From assembly GCF_039749495.1 (NCBI RefSeq), contig NZ_JBDLLU010000008.1, positions 25,281-89,280 on the forward strand: 64,000 nucleotides of DNA, read 5' to 3'. The notes beneath the pieces were generated by a model. The model was not told the origin of the DNA. It ran no database searches and was given only the letters and a program-made list of their open reading frames with translations. Origin of the DNA: Dehalogenimonas sp. THU2 (GTDB taxonomy: Bacteria; Chloroflexota; Dehalococcoidia; Dehalococcoidales; Dehalococcoidaceae). The translations under genes and the position numbers were made by a program. Positions 18,123 through 26,835 of this stretch are shown in pieces (the stretch's first letter is position 1; every line of letters starts with the position of its first letter).

Positions 18123-18166
18123 CGAATATCGAAATATGAGACAATACCAAATGATCGAAATGCTCC

Positions 18167-19561
18167 ATGGCTAAACTGGATCTCAACCGTACCGGCATGC
18201 CCAAGCAGCCGCCGGAAGAACGGCGTGAGAACTTCCGTGAAGTGGCCCTCGGCTACTCCGCTGATGAAGTGCTGAAGGAAGCCTCCCGCTGCATCGACTG
18301 TAAGGCCCGCAACTGCGTCGCCGGTTGTCCGGTAGCCATCGACATTCCGGAATTCATCCGGGCGGTGAAGTTCGGGGATCTGCCGGAGGCGGCTAAAATC
18401 CTCAAGCGCACCAACGCCCTCCCCGGCGTCTGCGGCCGTGTCTGCCCCCAGGAAAGCCAGTGCGAGGCCGTCTGCACCCTGGCTAAGAAAGGCGCCCCCA
18501 TCGCCATCGGGCGCATCGAACGCTATATCGCCGACTGGGAACTGGGGCACAAGGACGCCGTCGCCGGTACCGAGCGCCGCCCGCCGACCGGCAAGCGCGT
18601 CGCAGTCATCGGCGCCGGCCCGGCCGGCCTGACCGCCGCCGCCGAACTGGCAAGACTGGGGCACGAGGTCACAATCTTCGAATCCCTACATATCGCCGGC
18701 GGCGTGCTGATGTACGGCATACCGGAATTCCGGCTGCCTAAAGCCATCGTTCAGACCGAAGTCGAATACGTTAAAAGTCTGGGCGTAAGGATCGAACTCA
18801 ACGCCGTCATCGGCAAGACACTTACTATCGACGAACTTTTCACCGACGGGTTTCAGGCCGTCTTCCTGGGCACCGGCGCCGGTCTGCCGCTCTTCCTCAA
18901 TATCGAAGGAGAGAATGCCCCAGGCATATACTCGGCCAACGAGTTCCTGTCCCGGGTCAACCTGATGAAAGCCTGGAGTTTCCCGGATTACGACACCCCT
19001 CTCAAGGTCGGTAAAGAGGTAGCGGTCATCGGCGGCGGCAACGTGGCCATGGACGCCGCGCGCTGCGCCGTCAGGCTGGGCGCTCATGTCACCGTGGTTT
19101 ACCGGCGCAGCCGGGATGAGATGCCCGCCCGCGCCGAGGAAGTGGAGAACGCCGAAGAGGAAGGCATAGATTTCCTGTACCTGACCAATCCCATCGGTTT
19201 CCAGGTCAACGAGCATAAATGGGTCTCCGGCATGACCTGCCAGAAGATGGCGCTGGGAGAGCCCGACGCCTCCGGCCGCCGCCGCCCCGTGCCGGTGGAG
19301 GGCTCCGAGTTCGATCTGCCCGTCGATATGGCCATCATCGCCCTGGGCACCCGTCCCAACCCCCTAATCGCCCGTTCGACGGCCGACCTGGAATTCGCCA
19401 GTAAAGGCACCGTCGTGGCCGATGAAACCACCGGACTGACCCGGAAACAGGCGGTCTGGGCGGGAGGCGACATCGTCACCGGCGCGGCCACCGTCATCTC
19501 CGCCATGGGCGCAGGCAAAGCGGCCGCCCGCGACATCGACCGGTACCTGGCCGGGCTTTAA
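18167..19561 (+). CDS. NfnB / NADPH-dependent glutamate synthase small-subunit-like oxidoreductase
   Basis: A 464-residue GltD-family flavoprotein. The N-terminal region carries cysteines for two [4Fe-4S] clusters (CIDCKARNCVAGCPVAIDIP and CGRVCPQESQCEAVC). Two Rossmann folds follow: an FAD site VAVIGAGPAGLTAAAEL and an NADPH site VAVIGGGNVAMDAARCAVRL. The C-terminal FAD motif is AVWAGGDIVTGAATVISAMGAGKAAA. With the preceding gene it probably forms the NfnAB complex. As a lone protein it could serve as glutamate synthase beta subunit, but no gltB is adjacent. Confidence 0.87.
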   Translation: MAKLDLNRTGMPKQPPEERRENFREVALGYSADEVLKEASRCIDCKARNCVAGCPVAIDIPEFIRAVKFGDLPEAAKILKRTNALPGVCGRVCPQESQCEAVCTLAKKGAPIAIGRIERYIADWELGHKDAVAGTERRPPTGKRVAVIGAGPAGLTAAAELARLGHEVTIFESLHIAGGVLMYGIPEFRLPKAIVQTEVEYVKSLGVRIELNAVIGKTLTIDELFTDGFQAVFLGTGAGLPLFLNIEGENAPGIYSANEFLSRVNLMKAWSFPDYDTPLKVGKEVAVIGGGNVAMDAARCAVRLGAHVTVVYRRSRDEMPARAEEVENAEEEGIDFLYLTNPIGFQVNEHKWVSGMTCQKMALGEPDASGRRRPVPVEGSEFDLPVDMAIIALGTRPNPLIARSTADLEFASKGTVVADETTGLTRKQAVWAGGDIVTGAATVISAMGAGKAAARDIDRYLAGL

Positions 19562-19686
19562 TTCTCCCATACATACATCTCCTCTTCATTACGATTGCTG
19601 TTCGCCCCCCAGGTTCTTGCCTCAACGGTAAGCTCGCGGTATAGTTTTATCATTGATCTCTCATTTACACCCACAGGAGGCAGGAT

Positions 19687-19875
19687 ATGATGATTATCGG
19701 ACTGGTGCTGGCTGTGGTGGTAATCTGGCTCATCATCTCTTCAGTACAGAAGGGTTCGTCGTTCACCCTCGGCGGCAGTGAGAAGAAGACGCCTCTGGAG
19801 ATCGCCCGGGAGCGTTACGCCAAAGGCGAGATCACGTCGGAAGAGTTCGAGTCGATCAAGAAGAACCTTTCGTAG
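19687..19875 (+). CDS. Small membrane protein with SHOCT domain
   Basis: A 62-residue protein. It has one N-terminal transmembrane helix (MIIGLVLAVVVIWLIISSV), then a C-terminal SHOCT module (TPLEIARERYAKGEITSEEF) of about 28 residues that usually mediates oligomerisation. AGGAGG lies 6-11 nt before the ATG. It stands alone, and its role is unknown. Confidence 0.75.
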   Translation: MMIIGLVLAVVVIWLIISSVQKGSSFTLGGSEKKTPLEIARERYAKGEITSEEFESIKKNLS

Positions 19876-20005
19876 GTCCTGCCGGAGTATTTGTTTTCCC
19901 CCGCCCCTTTTTTAGGAAACAATTACTGGATATCAGCTTTGTAAAACCGGGTTCCAAACGTAAGGTTATTTCGCAAAATCAATTCAATCAAATAAAACAA
20001 AATCT

Positions 20006-20377
20006 TTAGCAGCTTCTCAATCGCTCCAACGTCTCCGGGGGCAGGGCAAAGTCATGGCGGACCTTGTTCATGGCGGCCGCCAGATCGTTTACATCACGGT
20101 GCCCGACGTCGTATTTTCTCCTGACCATATCCATGAAGGACGCCATTGCCCTCTGCTGAACGCGGACATTATCCGGGTCATGCTTGATGACGAGTTGCAT
20201 ACGATAGATCGACAGAAAAAGCTCACCATCGATACCGGTGAATCCGGTCACTTCCTGAATTCTCCGACGGGCGTTCTCGATAAAGCCTTTTGAATAGTAA
20301 CCATGGGTACAGGCGTTCCTGTTTCCAGCCGGAGCGCCGCGGCGTTTGGGGGCGGGTGAATTGTTTCGTTGAATCAA
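20006..20377 (-). CDS. Hypothetical protein with GAPAGNRNA-HG motif
   Basis: A 123-residue basic protein. The N-terminus RRGAPAGNRNACTHGYYS is a motif shared by many small proteins linked to phages and integrated elements, including some terminase small subunit-like proteins. The rest is helical (RRRIQEVTGF, YRMQLVIKHD, MVRRKYDVG) with no catalytic motif I recognise. It lies between the SHOCT protein and the first rdhA and could be a relic of a mobile element. Confidence 0.5.
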   Translation of the reverse strand: MIQRNNSPAPKRRGAPAGNRNACTHGYYSKGFIENARRRIQEVTGFTGIDGELFLSIYRMQLVIKHDPDNVRVQQRAMASFMDMVRRKYDVGHRDVNDLAAAMNKVRHDFALPPETLERLRSC

Positions 20378-20725
20378 TTAATGCTCCTTATGTTCTTATA
20401 TTCGGGAAATCCATGATAATACGGCGCAGGCCGATTGTCAATGGGATTTTGGCGGGTTTTCAAAATATATATTGAGGTTTCAGCTATCAGCTATCGGCCT
20501 TCTTCTTTGGACAGACGGAGGTCGTGGGACGAAGATGTTGCGACAGCAGCCCTTCGGAGCGCTCTGAAATAAAGCCTCGTAATAAGATCAGGGGAGGACA
20601 TAATAGCCCATTCAGAGAATGACTATATGAAATTTGCGACGATACATCGCTATGGCGGATCGAAGGCTGGGTCACACCCGGCCTTCGGTCCGCGCTTTAT
20701 TGCCAATTTAAAAATCGGATAACTA
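20378..20725. other. Intergenic stretch downstream of the first rdhA
   Basis: I see no convincing gene here. The 62-codon minus-strand frame inside (20487-20675) has no ribosome-binding site and no membrane segments, so it is not an rdhB. The only structure is the strong hairpin at 20656-20692. Confidence 0.5.
20656..20692 (-). terminator. Strong hairpin downstream of the first rdhA
   Basis: A 17-bp stem (20656-20672 with 20676-20692, two G-U-type pairs) closes a 3-nt loop. It lies 34 nt beyond the rdhA stop. There is no T-tract on the minus strand, so it is a terminator-like or message-stabilising hairpin rather than a textbook terminator. Confidence 0.55.
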
Positions 20726-22120
20726 TTACGCCCAGTCGTCCGTGCCGGCACCCAGTATCGTGTCGTGTTTCCAACTAGACAGGTCGCGGTTCCACCAACC
20801 TTCGTAATCGGTGGAATCTCCATAACCGAATGTGCGGTCCATTTGAGCGAAAAACCCATTGAAGACTGAAGTGGCTGCCACAATAGTCCTCACAGTGGTA
20901 TGAATTGACGCGAAGTTCTTCTGGCTGAAAACGCAGTTAGCGTCGCAGAAGTTGCAACCGTGGCACTTGGGGAAATTCATCTGCCAACGTTTAACCCCGG
21001 GACGATTCCAGTTATTTTGTTCCCCGTTAGGACCGACATCGTTAGTATCCCACGTCGGGTCGGTATCCATGGGGATGCTGCCCCACGGACAAACCTCGGC
21101 GCAGGTCTTACATTCGTAACAAAACTTGTGCATACCAGCGTCGATCGGTGTCGTTTCCGGAAGCGGCAGGTCGGTTACTATGCTCGGCGTGTAGCGGATG
21201 AGAGTCCCTTCTTCCGGAGTACAGTTGTGAGCATTCCTGGAAAGTTCCGACAGGCCCGCCATGACGCCGTTGGCAACATTGTAGGATTCCAAACCTGTGA
21301 GAGCATGGTAGCCAAGTGACTTGAGAAACCTCTGAGTCCGGTTCTGAATGATCGGGCCCACCGCGTATCCTATCGTTGCGCCGATATTCAGCGCCGAAGA
21401 ATACTCCAGCTTGGGAGCGGTATGATCGCCGAAGTTGGACATCTCCATGGGTTGCTTGACGACATAGACAATTGCAGATTTACAGGATTGAGGCACTACC
21501 CTGACACTGCCGTCGTCGCTTGGTTGATCGGTATTTTCTACTCTTATCCGACCAGCTTGAACAGAAAGATCAATATACCGCTGGTTGAACGCCAGGAAAC
21601 CCTGACGGGGAGAACCATAGAAATGCATGGCAGCGCGCACCAGTTTAGCGTTTTCTTCGGCTGTTCCCTGCCATCGAGCAACGCCCCGCTGCTCAGGGGT
21701 AGTCACTTCGATCCCATACCAGGGGACTGACGTCAGTCCAGCGCCAAAGCTTAAAAATCCTGCACCAGCGCCAAAGGCGATGTCTTTCAGGCTATTACCG
21801 GGTGCGTTAGCCTTGAGTTGCTGCGCTTGCCAGGCTGCCCTCTTCTCCGCCTGGCCGTCGCCGGCTTTCACACCGAAGTTATACCCATGGTTGCCCAATT
21901 TGAAAGGCTTGATCTGATCCCAATCAACATCGACGGTGGGATTATAAGCCTCCCGCTGTTTGACGAACCAGGGGTGCTTGGCATCAACCGACGAAGCCAT
22001 CATCTCATCCAGATCATGGAAACGGGGTGCTGTCAGCGCTGCGCCGCCGAGGCCGGCACCAGTCAGCCCGATACCTTTCATGAAATCTCTGCGTGATACA
22101 GTGTGATGAAAAGTAGACAT
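20726..22120 (-). CDS. rdhA: Reductive dehalogenase catalytic subunit RdhA (copy 1)
   Basis: A 464-residue TAT-exported corrinoid/Fe-S enzyme that accepts electrons to cleave carbon-halogen bonds at the outer face of the membrane. The twin-arginine signal is VSRRDFMKGIGLTG (residues 8-21). Two [4Fe-4S] motifs are present: CYECKTCAEVCP (CxxCxxCxxxCP) and CHGCNFCDANC. The mature start is near HPWFVKQREAYNPTVDVDWD. No rdhB anchor gene is adjacent. It is divergent from the fur-feo operon, about 320 bp away, and preceded by GAGAGGGG. The substrate cannot be inferred. Confidence 0.93.
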   Translation of the reverse strand: MSTFHHTVSRRDFMKGIGLTGAGLGGAALTAPRFHDLDEMMASSVDAKHPWFVKQREAYNPTVDVDWDQIKPFKLGNHGYNFGVKAGDGQAEKRAAWQAQQLKANAPGNSLKDIAFGAGAGFLSFGAGLTSVPWYGIEVTTPEQRGVARWQGTAEENAKLVRAAMHFYGSPRQGFLAFNQRYIDLSVQAGRIRVENTDQPSDDGSVRVVPQSCKSAIVYVVKQPMEMSNFGDHTAPKLEYSSALNIGATIGYAVGPIIQNRTQRFLKSLGYHALTGLESYNVANGVMAGLSELSRNAHNCTPEEGTLIRYTPSIVTDLPLPETTPIDAGMHKFCYECKTCAEVCPWGSIPMDTDPTWDTNDVGPNGEQNNWNRPGVKRWQMNFPKCHGCNFCDANCVFSQKNFASIHTTVRTIVAATSVFNGFFAQMDRTFGYGDSTDYEGWWNRDLSSWKHDTILGAGTDDWA

Positions 22121-22266
22121 TTTTCCCCTCTCAATTTTCTCTACGGTCTTTCCCGTCCGTCACCCGGTCTCTCCCGAATGTCAGGATGGTTGCTTATACC
22201 CCCTTAATACTCGCCGGTGCTTACTTACTGTTATGGTACATCTATAATAAAATGTATACATCGTAC

Positions 22267-22293
22267 TAAAGTATTAGTCAACCTAGTACTTTA
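22267..22293. promoter_or_regulatory. Dyad in the rdhA/fur divergent region, candidate operator
   Basis: TAAAGTATTA (22267-22276) faces TAGTACTTTA (22284-22293) across 7 bp, an inverted repeat with one mismatch. A perfect palindrome ATGTATACAT (22252-22261) is next to it. They lie about 130-170 bp upstream of the rdhA start (minus strand) and 70 bp before the fur -35 box, a plausible place for an rdhA regulator. Confidence 0.4.
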
Positions 22294-22362
22294 TGCGTAT
22301 ATTTTACCCTATTATGAATTTATTATCAGCGCCTAACAGTGACCTAGAACCTGCCCGTCCTC

Positions 22363-22415
22363 TTGACACCCCTGGACCTAACCGTTTATAATAAATGCAA
22401 ATGATTACTATTTGC
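22363..22415 (+). promoter_or_regulatory. fur-feoB promoter with overlapping Fur-type operator
   Basis: TTGACA (22363-22368) and TATAAT (22387-22392) are spaced by 18 bp. Directly downstream lies an inverted repeat GCAAAT (22397-22402) and ATTTGC (22410-22415) across 7 bp, within an AT-rich Fur-box-like stretch. A repressor bound there would cover the start site. This fits iron-dependent autorepression of the operon. Confidence 0.75.
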
Positions 22416-22440
22416 GTAATATTCAACAGCCGGAGGAACC

Positions 22441-22854
22441 ATGTCGCCGTTATCTAATACGGATCTGAAAGCCACCGGACAGCGGGCGGTCATCCTAGAA
22501 ATCATCAAGAGCGGAAAAGGTCACCTGGACGCCGATGAGATCTATCGCCGCGCCCGGAAGAAACTGCCTCGACTGTCATTGTCAACGGTTTACCGCGCGT
22601 TACAGAAGTTCAAAGAAAGCGGCCTCATCGAGGAGTGCCACCTGGACGAGAACCATCATCATTACGAAGCGTCCCATAAGGGCGAACACCATCACCTGAT
22701 CTGTTCCGGCTGCGGCAAGGTCGTTGAATTTACTCTGCCGCTGTCGCAGATCGTCGCTGAATGGGTGCCGCAGGCTGAGGGGTTCGAGATCACCGGCAGC
22801 GAGGTATCCCTCACCGGGTTGTGCCCGGATTGTAAGAAGAAGAAAGCGGAATAA
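22441..22854 (+). CDS. fur: Fur-family ferric uptake regulator
   Basis: A 137-residue Fur superfamily repressor. The winged helix lies in residues about 1-85 (LKATGQRAVILEIIKSGKGH, LSTVYRALQKFKESGLIEEC). The metal region contains NHHHYEASHKGEHHHLICSG with a CSGC pair and a C-terminal LCPDC pair. It heads the feo operon, 4 nt before feoB, and very likely represses it under iron sufficiency through the dyad at 22397-22415. Confidence 0.9.
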   Translation: MSPLSNTDLKATGQRAVILEIIKSGKGHLDADEIYRRARKKLPRLSLSTVYRALQKFKESGLIEECHLDENHHHYEASHKGEHHHLICSGCGKVVEFTLPLSQIVAEWVPQAEGFEITGSEVSLTGLCPDCKKKKAE

Positions 22855-22857
22855 TCC

Positions 22858-24915
22858 ATGCGGAAATCCAACCACTCGAAAAACGAAATCGACGAATCGG
22901 TGTATGGCATTCCGAGTTGCCATCAGCCGCGTCAGCAACATCGCCACCGTCATGGTCAAACCCCTGATGAGCCGGCGCTCAAGGTTGCCCTGGTCGGCAG
23001 CCCCAACGTCGGTAAGAGCTCCGTCTTCCACAGCCTGACCGGGCGACGAGTCATAATTTCGAATTACCCCGGCACTACGGTGGATATCTTCCGCGGCCGC
23101 ACCGTTCTCGACGGGCGGACGGTGGAGGTCATCGATACCCCCGGCATGTACTCCCTCCATTCGATTACCGAGGAAGAACGGGTAGCCCGGGCTATCCTGC
23201 TCAAGGAGAAGCCGGATGTGGTGCTGCACGTCATAGACGCCAAGAACCTTGACCGCATGCTGCCCATCACCTTCCAGCTTATCGAAGCCGGACTGCCGAT
23301 CATCGTCGTGCTCAATATGACCGATGAAGCCGACGCCCATGGCATCGTTATCGATGCCGAAAAACTGTCCTCGGAGCTTGGAGCGCCCGTAGTGGCCACC
23401 GCAGCCAACCTGGGGCGAGGCATCGCGGCACTGAAAAATGCCATCCTCGAATACCAGCCGGTTTGCCTGGCCCTGCCCGTCTTTTACGACGAAAGGATCG
23501 AACATGGTGTTGCCGCCCTCCTGCCCCTGGTCAAGGACAGCCCCCCGGCGGCCAGGATGTCGCCGAGATCCATCGCCCTGCTACTGTTACGTGAAGACGA
23601 GCAGATGCGACGGCTCGTCGCCGGTGAAGGGTATGATCTGTCTCGCATCGACGAAATAGTTTCCGGCACCCGTTTGGAATTGTCGCATCCCCCCGCTTAC
23701 GTCCTGGCGGTGGCCCAGCAGCGGGCGGCGGGTAAACTGGCTGCGACGGTGATGACCCAGCGCGCCGAGGGGAAAATAAAATTCGGCGAGCGATTATCCC
23801 GCGCCATGATGCACCCGCTGAGCGGGGGAATCATCCTGGCGGCGGTGCTGTACGCCATGTACTGGTTCGTCGGCGTCTTAGGCGCCGGTACGCTGGTCGG
23901 CTGGCTGGAAGAGGTCGTCTTCGGCGAATACATCAATCCCTGGGTAACCGGGACACTGCAAAACATCATCCCGGTGCAGGTAATCTCAGACCTTTTCGTC
24001 GGGGACTACGGCATCATCACACTGGGCATAACCTACGCCATCGGCATCATCCTGCCCATCGTGACCACCTTCTTCATCATTTTCTCCATTATCGAAGACT
24101 CCGGCTACCTGCCGCGGCTAGCCATGCTCATCGACCGGGTGTTCAAGTTCATCGGCTTGAACGGCCGGGCCGTCATCCCTATCGTCCTCGGGCTGGGTTG
24201 TGACACCATGGCCACCATCGTCACCCGCACCCAGGAGACCAAACGGGAGCGCGTCATCACCACCCTGCTCCTGGCCCTGGCCATCCCCTGCTCCGCCCAG
24301 CTCGGTGTTATCTTTGGCATATTGTCGGTGTCTACCGGCATGCTGCTGACCTGGGTTGGCGTCGTCGCCCTGGTCTTCGTATTGGTCGGCTGGCTGGCAT
24401 CGAGGATCATCACCGGGGAACGCGCTTGTTTCTATATGGAGATACCGCCTTTGCGGCTGCCGCGCCTCTCGAACGTGTTGCAGAAGACCTATGCCCGCCT
24501 CGAATGGTATCTCAAAGAGGTCATCCCCTTCTTCGTCGTCGCCAGCGTGGTACTGTGGGCTGGTGACATCGCCGGTCTGCTGGATGCCATGATCGCCGGG
24601 TTACGGCCGATCGTCGAGTTCGTCGGAATCCCCGGTGACGCGGCGGTGGCCTTCGTCATAGGCTTCTTCCGCCGCGACTTCGGCGCTGCCGGACTTTACG
24701 ACCTGACCACCCAGGGACTGCTCACCGGTAATGCCCTCCTGGTATCGGCGGTGGTCATGACTCTGTTCGTGCCGTGCATCGCCCAGTTCATGGTCATGAT
24801 CAAGGAGCGGGGATGGAAGACAGCCGTGGCTATTGCCGCTTTCATCTTCCCGTTCGCATTCCTGGTCGGCCTCGGCCTCGACCGGTTACTGAAAGTGCTC
24901 GGAGTTAACTTATGA
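22858..24915 (+). CDS. feoB: Ferrous iron transporter FeoB
   Basis: A 685-residue membrane GTPase for Fe2+ uptake. The N-terminal G domain has G1 GSPNVGKSSVFHSLTG, a G2 region with YPGTTVDIFRG, G3 DTPGMYSLHS and G4 NMTDEADAHG. About eight membrane helices follow, with two Gate/nucleoside-recognition motifs; the first is IIEDSGYLPRLAMLIDR with VLGLGCDTMATI just after. The first 30 residues carry an unusual basic His/Gln-rich stretch (HQPRQQHRHRHGQ) that may bind metal. It is coupled to the next gene by an ATGA overlap. Confidence 0.95.
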   Translation: MRKSNHSKNEIDESVYGIPSCHQPRQQHRHRHGQTPDEPALKVALVGSPNVGKSSVFHSLTGRRVIISNYPGTTVDIFRGRTVLDGRTVEVIDTPGMYSLHSITEEERVARAILLKEKPDVVLHVIDAKNLDRMLPITFQLIEAGLPIIVVLNMTDEADAHGIVIDAEKLSSELGAPVVATAANLGRGIAALKNAILEYQPVCLALPVFYDERIEHGVAALLPLVKDSPPAARMSPRSIALLLLREDEQMRRLVAGEGYDLSRIDEIVSGTRLELSHPPAYVLAVAQQRAAGKLAATVMTQRAEGKIKFGERLSRAMMHPLSGGIILAAVLYAMYWFVGVLGAGTLVGWLEEVVFGEYINPWVTGTLQNIIPVQVISDLFVGDYGIITLGITYAIGIILPIVTTFFIIFSIIEDSGYLPRLAMLIDRVFKFIGLNGRAVIPIVLGLGCDTMATIVTRTQETKRERVITTLLLALAIPCSAQLGVIFGILSVSTGMLLTWVGVVALVFVLVGWLASRIITGERACFYMEIPPLRLPRLSNVLQKTYARLEWYLKEVIPFFVVASVVLWAGDIAGLLDAMIAGLRPIVEFVGIPGDAAVAFVIGFFRRDFGAAGLYDLTTQGLLTGNALLVSAVVMTLFVPCIAQFMVMIKERGWKTAVAIAAFIFPFAFLVGLGLDRLLKVLGVNL

Positions 24916-25106
24916 CCGACGAATCAACCGACAAAATGAAATGCCCCTTCTGCGGCTTCGAGTTCGATGCCGCTGCCGGTACCGGTTACTGCGGCTCCTG
25001 CCCGATGGGGAAAAGTTGTAAACTGGTACGCTGTCCCAACTGCGCCTACGAGACGCCGGCCGAACCGAAACTGCTGGCCGCTATCAAGAAACTAAGGAGA
25101 AAATAA
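24912..25106 (+). CDS. Small zinc-ribbon protein in the feo operon
   Basis: A 64-residue protein with three cysteine groups: CPFCGFEFD, CGSCPMGKSCKL and RCPNCAYE, enough for a zinc ribbon or Fe-S site. It overlaps the feoB stop (ATGA), and its stop overlaps the next start, so it is strictly coupled. It may fill the place of FeoC, a small Fe-S/winged-helix regulator of FeoB, but it shows no winged helix. Confidence 0.7.
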   Translation: MTDESTDKMKCPFCGFEFDAAAGTGYCGSCPMGKSCKLVRCPNCAYETPAEPKLLAAIKKLRRK

Positions 25107-25750
25107 TGATTATCGACGAACACGGCGAAGAAATATTGGAAACACTGTGGATCAAGACCCAGGAAGAGAAGACCCGCGCGGAAGCCGAAGAGTTCCAGTC
25201 GCAGCAAGCGCTGGAGCAGCTTATCGAGGACGGTTTAGTGGTCAGCGCGGGAAACGGCACTCTGACCTTGACCGCCAAGGGTCTGCCGGAAGCCCGCAGC
25301 GTGGTGCGCCGCCATCGCCTGGCGGAGAGACTTCTCTACGATGTCCTGGGTACTCGGGATCGTGTAATGCATGAAAAAGCCTGCAAGTTCGAGCATCTGC
25401 TGGACAAGGGCCTTGACGAGAATATCTGCATCCTGCTGGGCCACCCCAAGGTCTGCCCTCACAACAAACCCATCCCCCCGGGTAAGTGCTGTGAGGCGGC
25501 GGCGGGGCAACCACAGAAGCTGGTGGCGCCCCTGTCTGAACTTAAGCCGGGACAAAAAGGCCAGGTGGCTTATATTTACGCCGTAGAATCCGACAAACTG
25601 CAAAAACTGATGGCCATGGGCGTCCTGCCCGGCGCGCCGGTGCGGCTGGTTCAGACCTTCCCGTCCTACGTCTTCCAGGCGGGCAACAGCCAGTTCGCCA
25701 TCGACCGCGAAATGGCCGATACTATTTACGTTCGATTATCTGAAATTTAG
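25106..25750 (+). CDS. DtxR-type regulator fused to a FeoA/SH3-like domain
   Basis: A 214-residue protein. The N-terminal half has a winged helix-like region (QALEQLIEDGLVVSAGNGTL) and the DtxR dimer/metal motifs HRLAERLLYDVLG, HEKACKFEHLLD and CPHNKPIPPG. Residues about 140-214 form a FeoA/SH3-like domain (LSELKPGQKGQVAYI, MGVLPGAPVRLVQTFPSYVF). It could be a metal-dependent repressor, or could act on FeoB through the FeoA domain. It is the last gene of the iron operon. Confidence 0.83.
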   Translation: MIIDEHGEEILETLWIKTQEEKTRAEAEEFQSQQALEQLIEDGLVVSAGNGTLTLTAKGLPEARSVVRRHRLAERLLYDVLGTRDRVMHEKACKFEHLLDKGLDENICILLGHPKVCPHNKPIPPGKCCEAAAGQPQKLVAPLSELKPGQKGQVAYIYAVESDKLQKLMAMGVLPGAPVRLVQTFPSYVFQAGNSQFAIDREMADTIYVRLSEI

Positions 25751-25799
25751 CTAACGATTGCGCGCGGTTCTACGCGGCTGCTATAATCTAAGTCCGCAT

Positions 25800-25875
25800 G
25801 GGGCTGTAGCTCAGCTGGGAGAGCGCCTCCTTTGCAAGGAGGATGTCAGGGGTTCGAGTCCCCTCAGCTCCACCA
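25800..25875 (+). tRNA. tRNA-Ala (anticodon UGC)
   Basis: A 76-nt cloverleaf including an encoded CCA. The acceptor stem GGGGCTG/CAGCTCC contains the G3-U70 pair that is the alanine identity element. The D arm is GCTCAGCTGGGAGAGC. The anticodon stem CCTCC/GGAGG holds loop TTTGCAA (anticodon TGC), and the T loop is GTTCGAGTC. Its 3' end borders the accessory island and is a likely integration site. Confidence 0.98.
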
Positions 25876-25981
25876 AAGAGGACGATACCGAGAACCACTC
25901 GGAAGACTAAGAAAGATTGGCTGGGGAGAGTCTTTTCAATAACCTTCCCTTGGCGGACGCCAGCTGACTCGAAACCGATCT

Positions 25982-26698
25982 GCTAGCAGTCTAGTTAAGC
26001 AATGGCAGGATGAGCTCCGCAGCAAATTCGCCCTGCCTTTCGATATCCTCACAAACGACAACCTGGAAGCCGCCAGGACCGGTAACTGGTTCCGGGAGAC
26101 CGATTTCGCCATCGCCAGGTTGGACAAACTGTCGCGAAACGAAGACGTCCAACCGAAGCTCGCCGCGCCGGACTGTCGCTGGGATCTGATTGTTTGCGAT
26201 GAAGCTCACAAGATGTCCGCTAGCTTCTTCGGCGGCGAAGTCAAATACACCAAGCGCCACAAGCTGGGTCAATTACTATCGACCCTCACCCGTCATTTCC
26301 TGCTTATGACCGCCACTCCGCACAACGGCAAAGAAGAAGACTTCCTGCTATTCATGTCACTGCTCGACGCCGACCGCTTCGAGGGCAAGTGCAGGGACGG
26401 CGTCCATTCCGCCGATGTCTCCGATATGATGCGGCGCATGGTCAAAGAGAATTTCCTCAAGTTTGATGCCACGCCGCTTTTCCCAGAGCGGATCGCCTAC
26501 ACGGTGCCCTATAAGTTATCCGACGCCGAAGCTAAATTGTACAAGGCGGTCACGGACTACGTCCGTAACAAGTTAGACAGAGCGCAGAAACTCCAAAACG
26601 AGGGACGAGCGGGCACCGTCGGTTTCGCTTTAACCATCCTCACAGCGGCGCCATTGTCAACCGACCTTCCCCCGCTACCTTTTCGACATTATATTTAG
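25982..26698 (+). pseudogene. SNF2/DEAD-type helicase, internal fragment
   Basis: The open frame lacks a true start and end. In-frame homology-like sequence begins near 25982 ([16 protein letters not shown]), continues through the helicase motif II region DLIVCDEAHKM and motif III LLMTATPHNGKEED, and stops making sense after GTVGFALTIL. There, an apparent single-base insertion shifts the expected QRR continuation to another frame. The ATP-binding motif I region and the C-terminal helicase half are missing. A family N-terminus lies at 55.6-55.9 kb on the other strand, so this is probably part of one gene torn apart by rearrangement. Confidence 0.75.
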
Positions 26699-26835
26699 TT
26701 TAAAACCCCTGATAGCTAATCCAACATTTTGTTAAATCGTGTAATCCAAGCTCAACGATCCAACAACCTCTAGCATTTCTGGCCTACAAGATTGTCCAGT
26801 TTAAAGCCCGACCCGTGCCCATATCAACCTTTATT

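Noticed and set aside
20487..20675. Possible rdhB after rdhA copy 1
   Set aside because: It has no hydrophobic helices and no ribosome-binding site.
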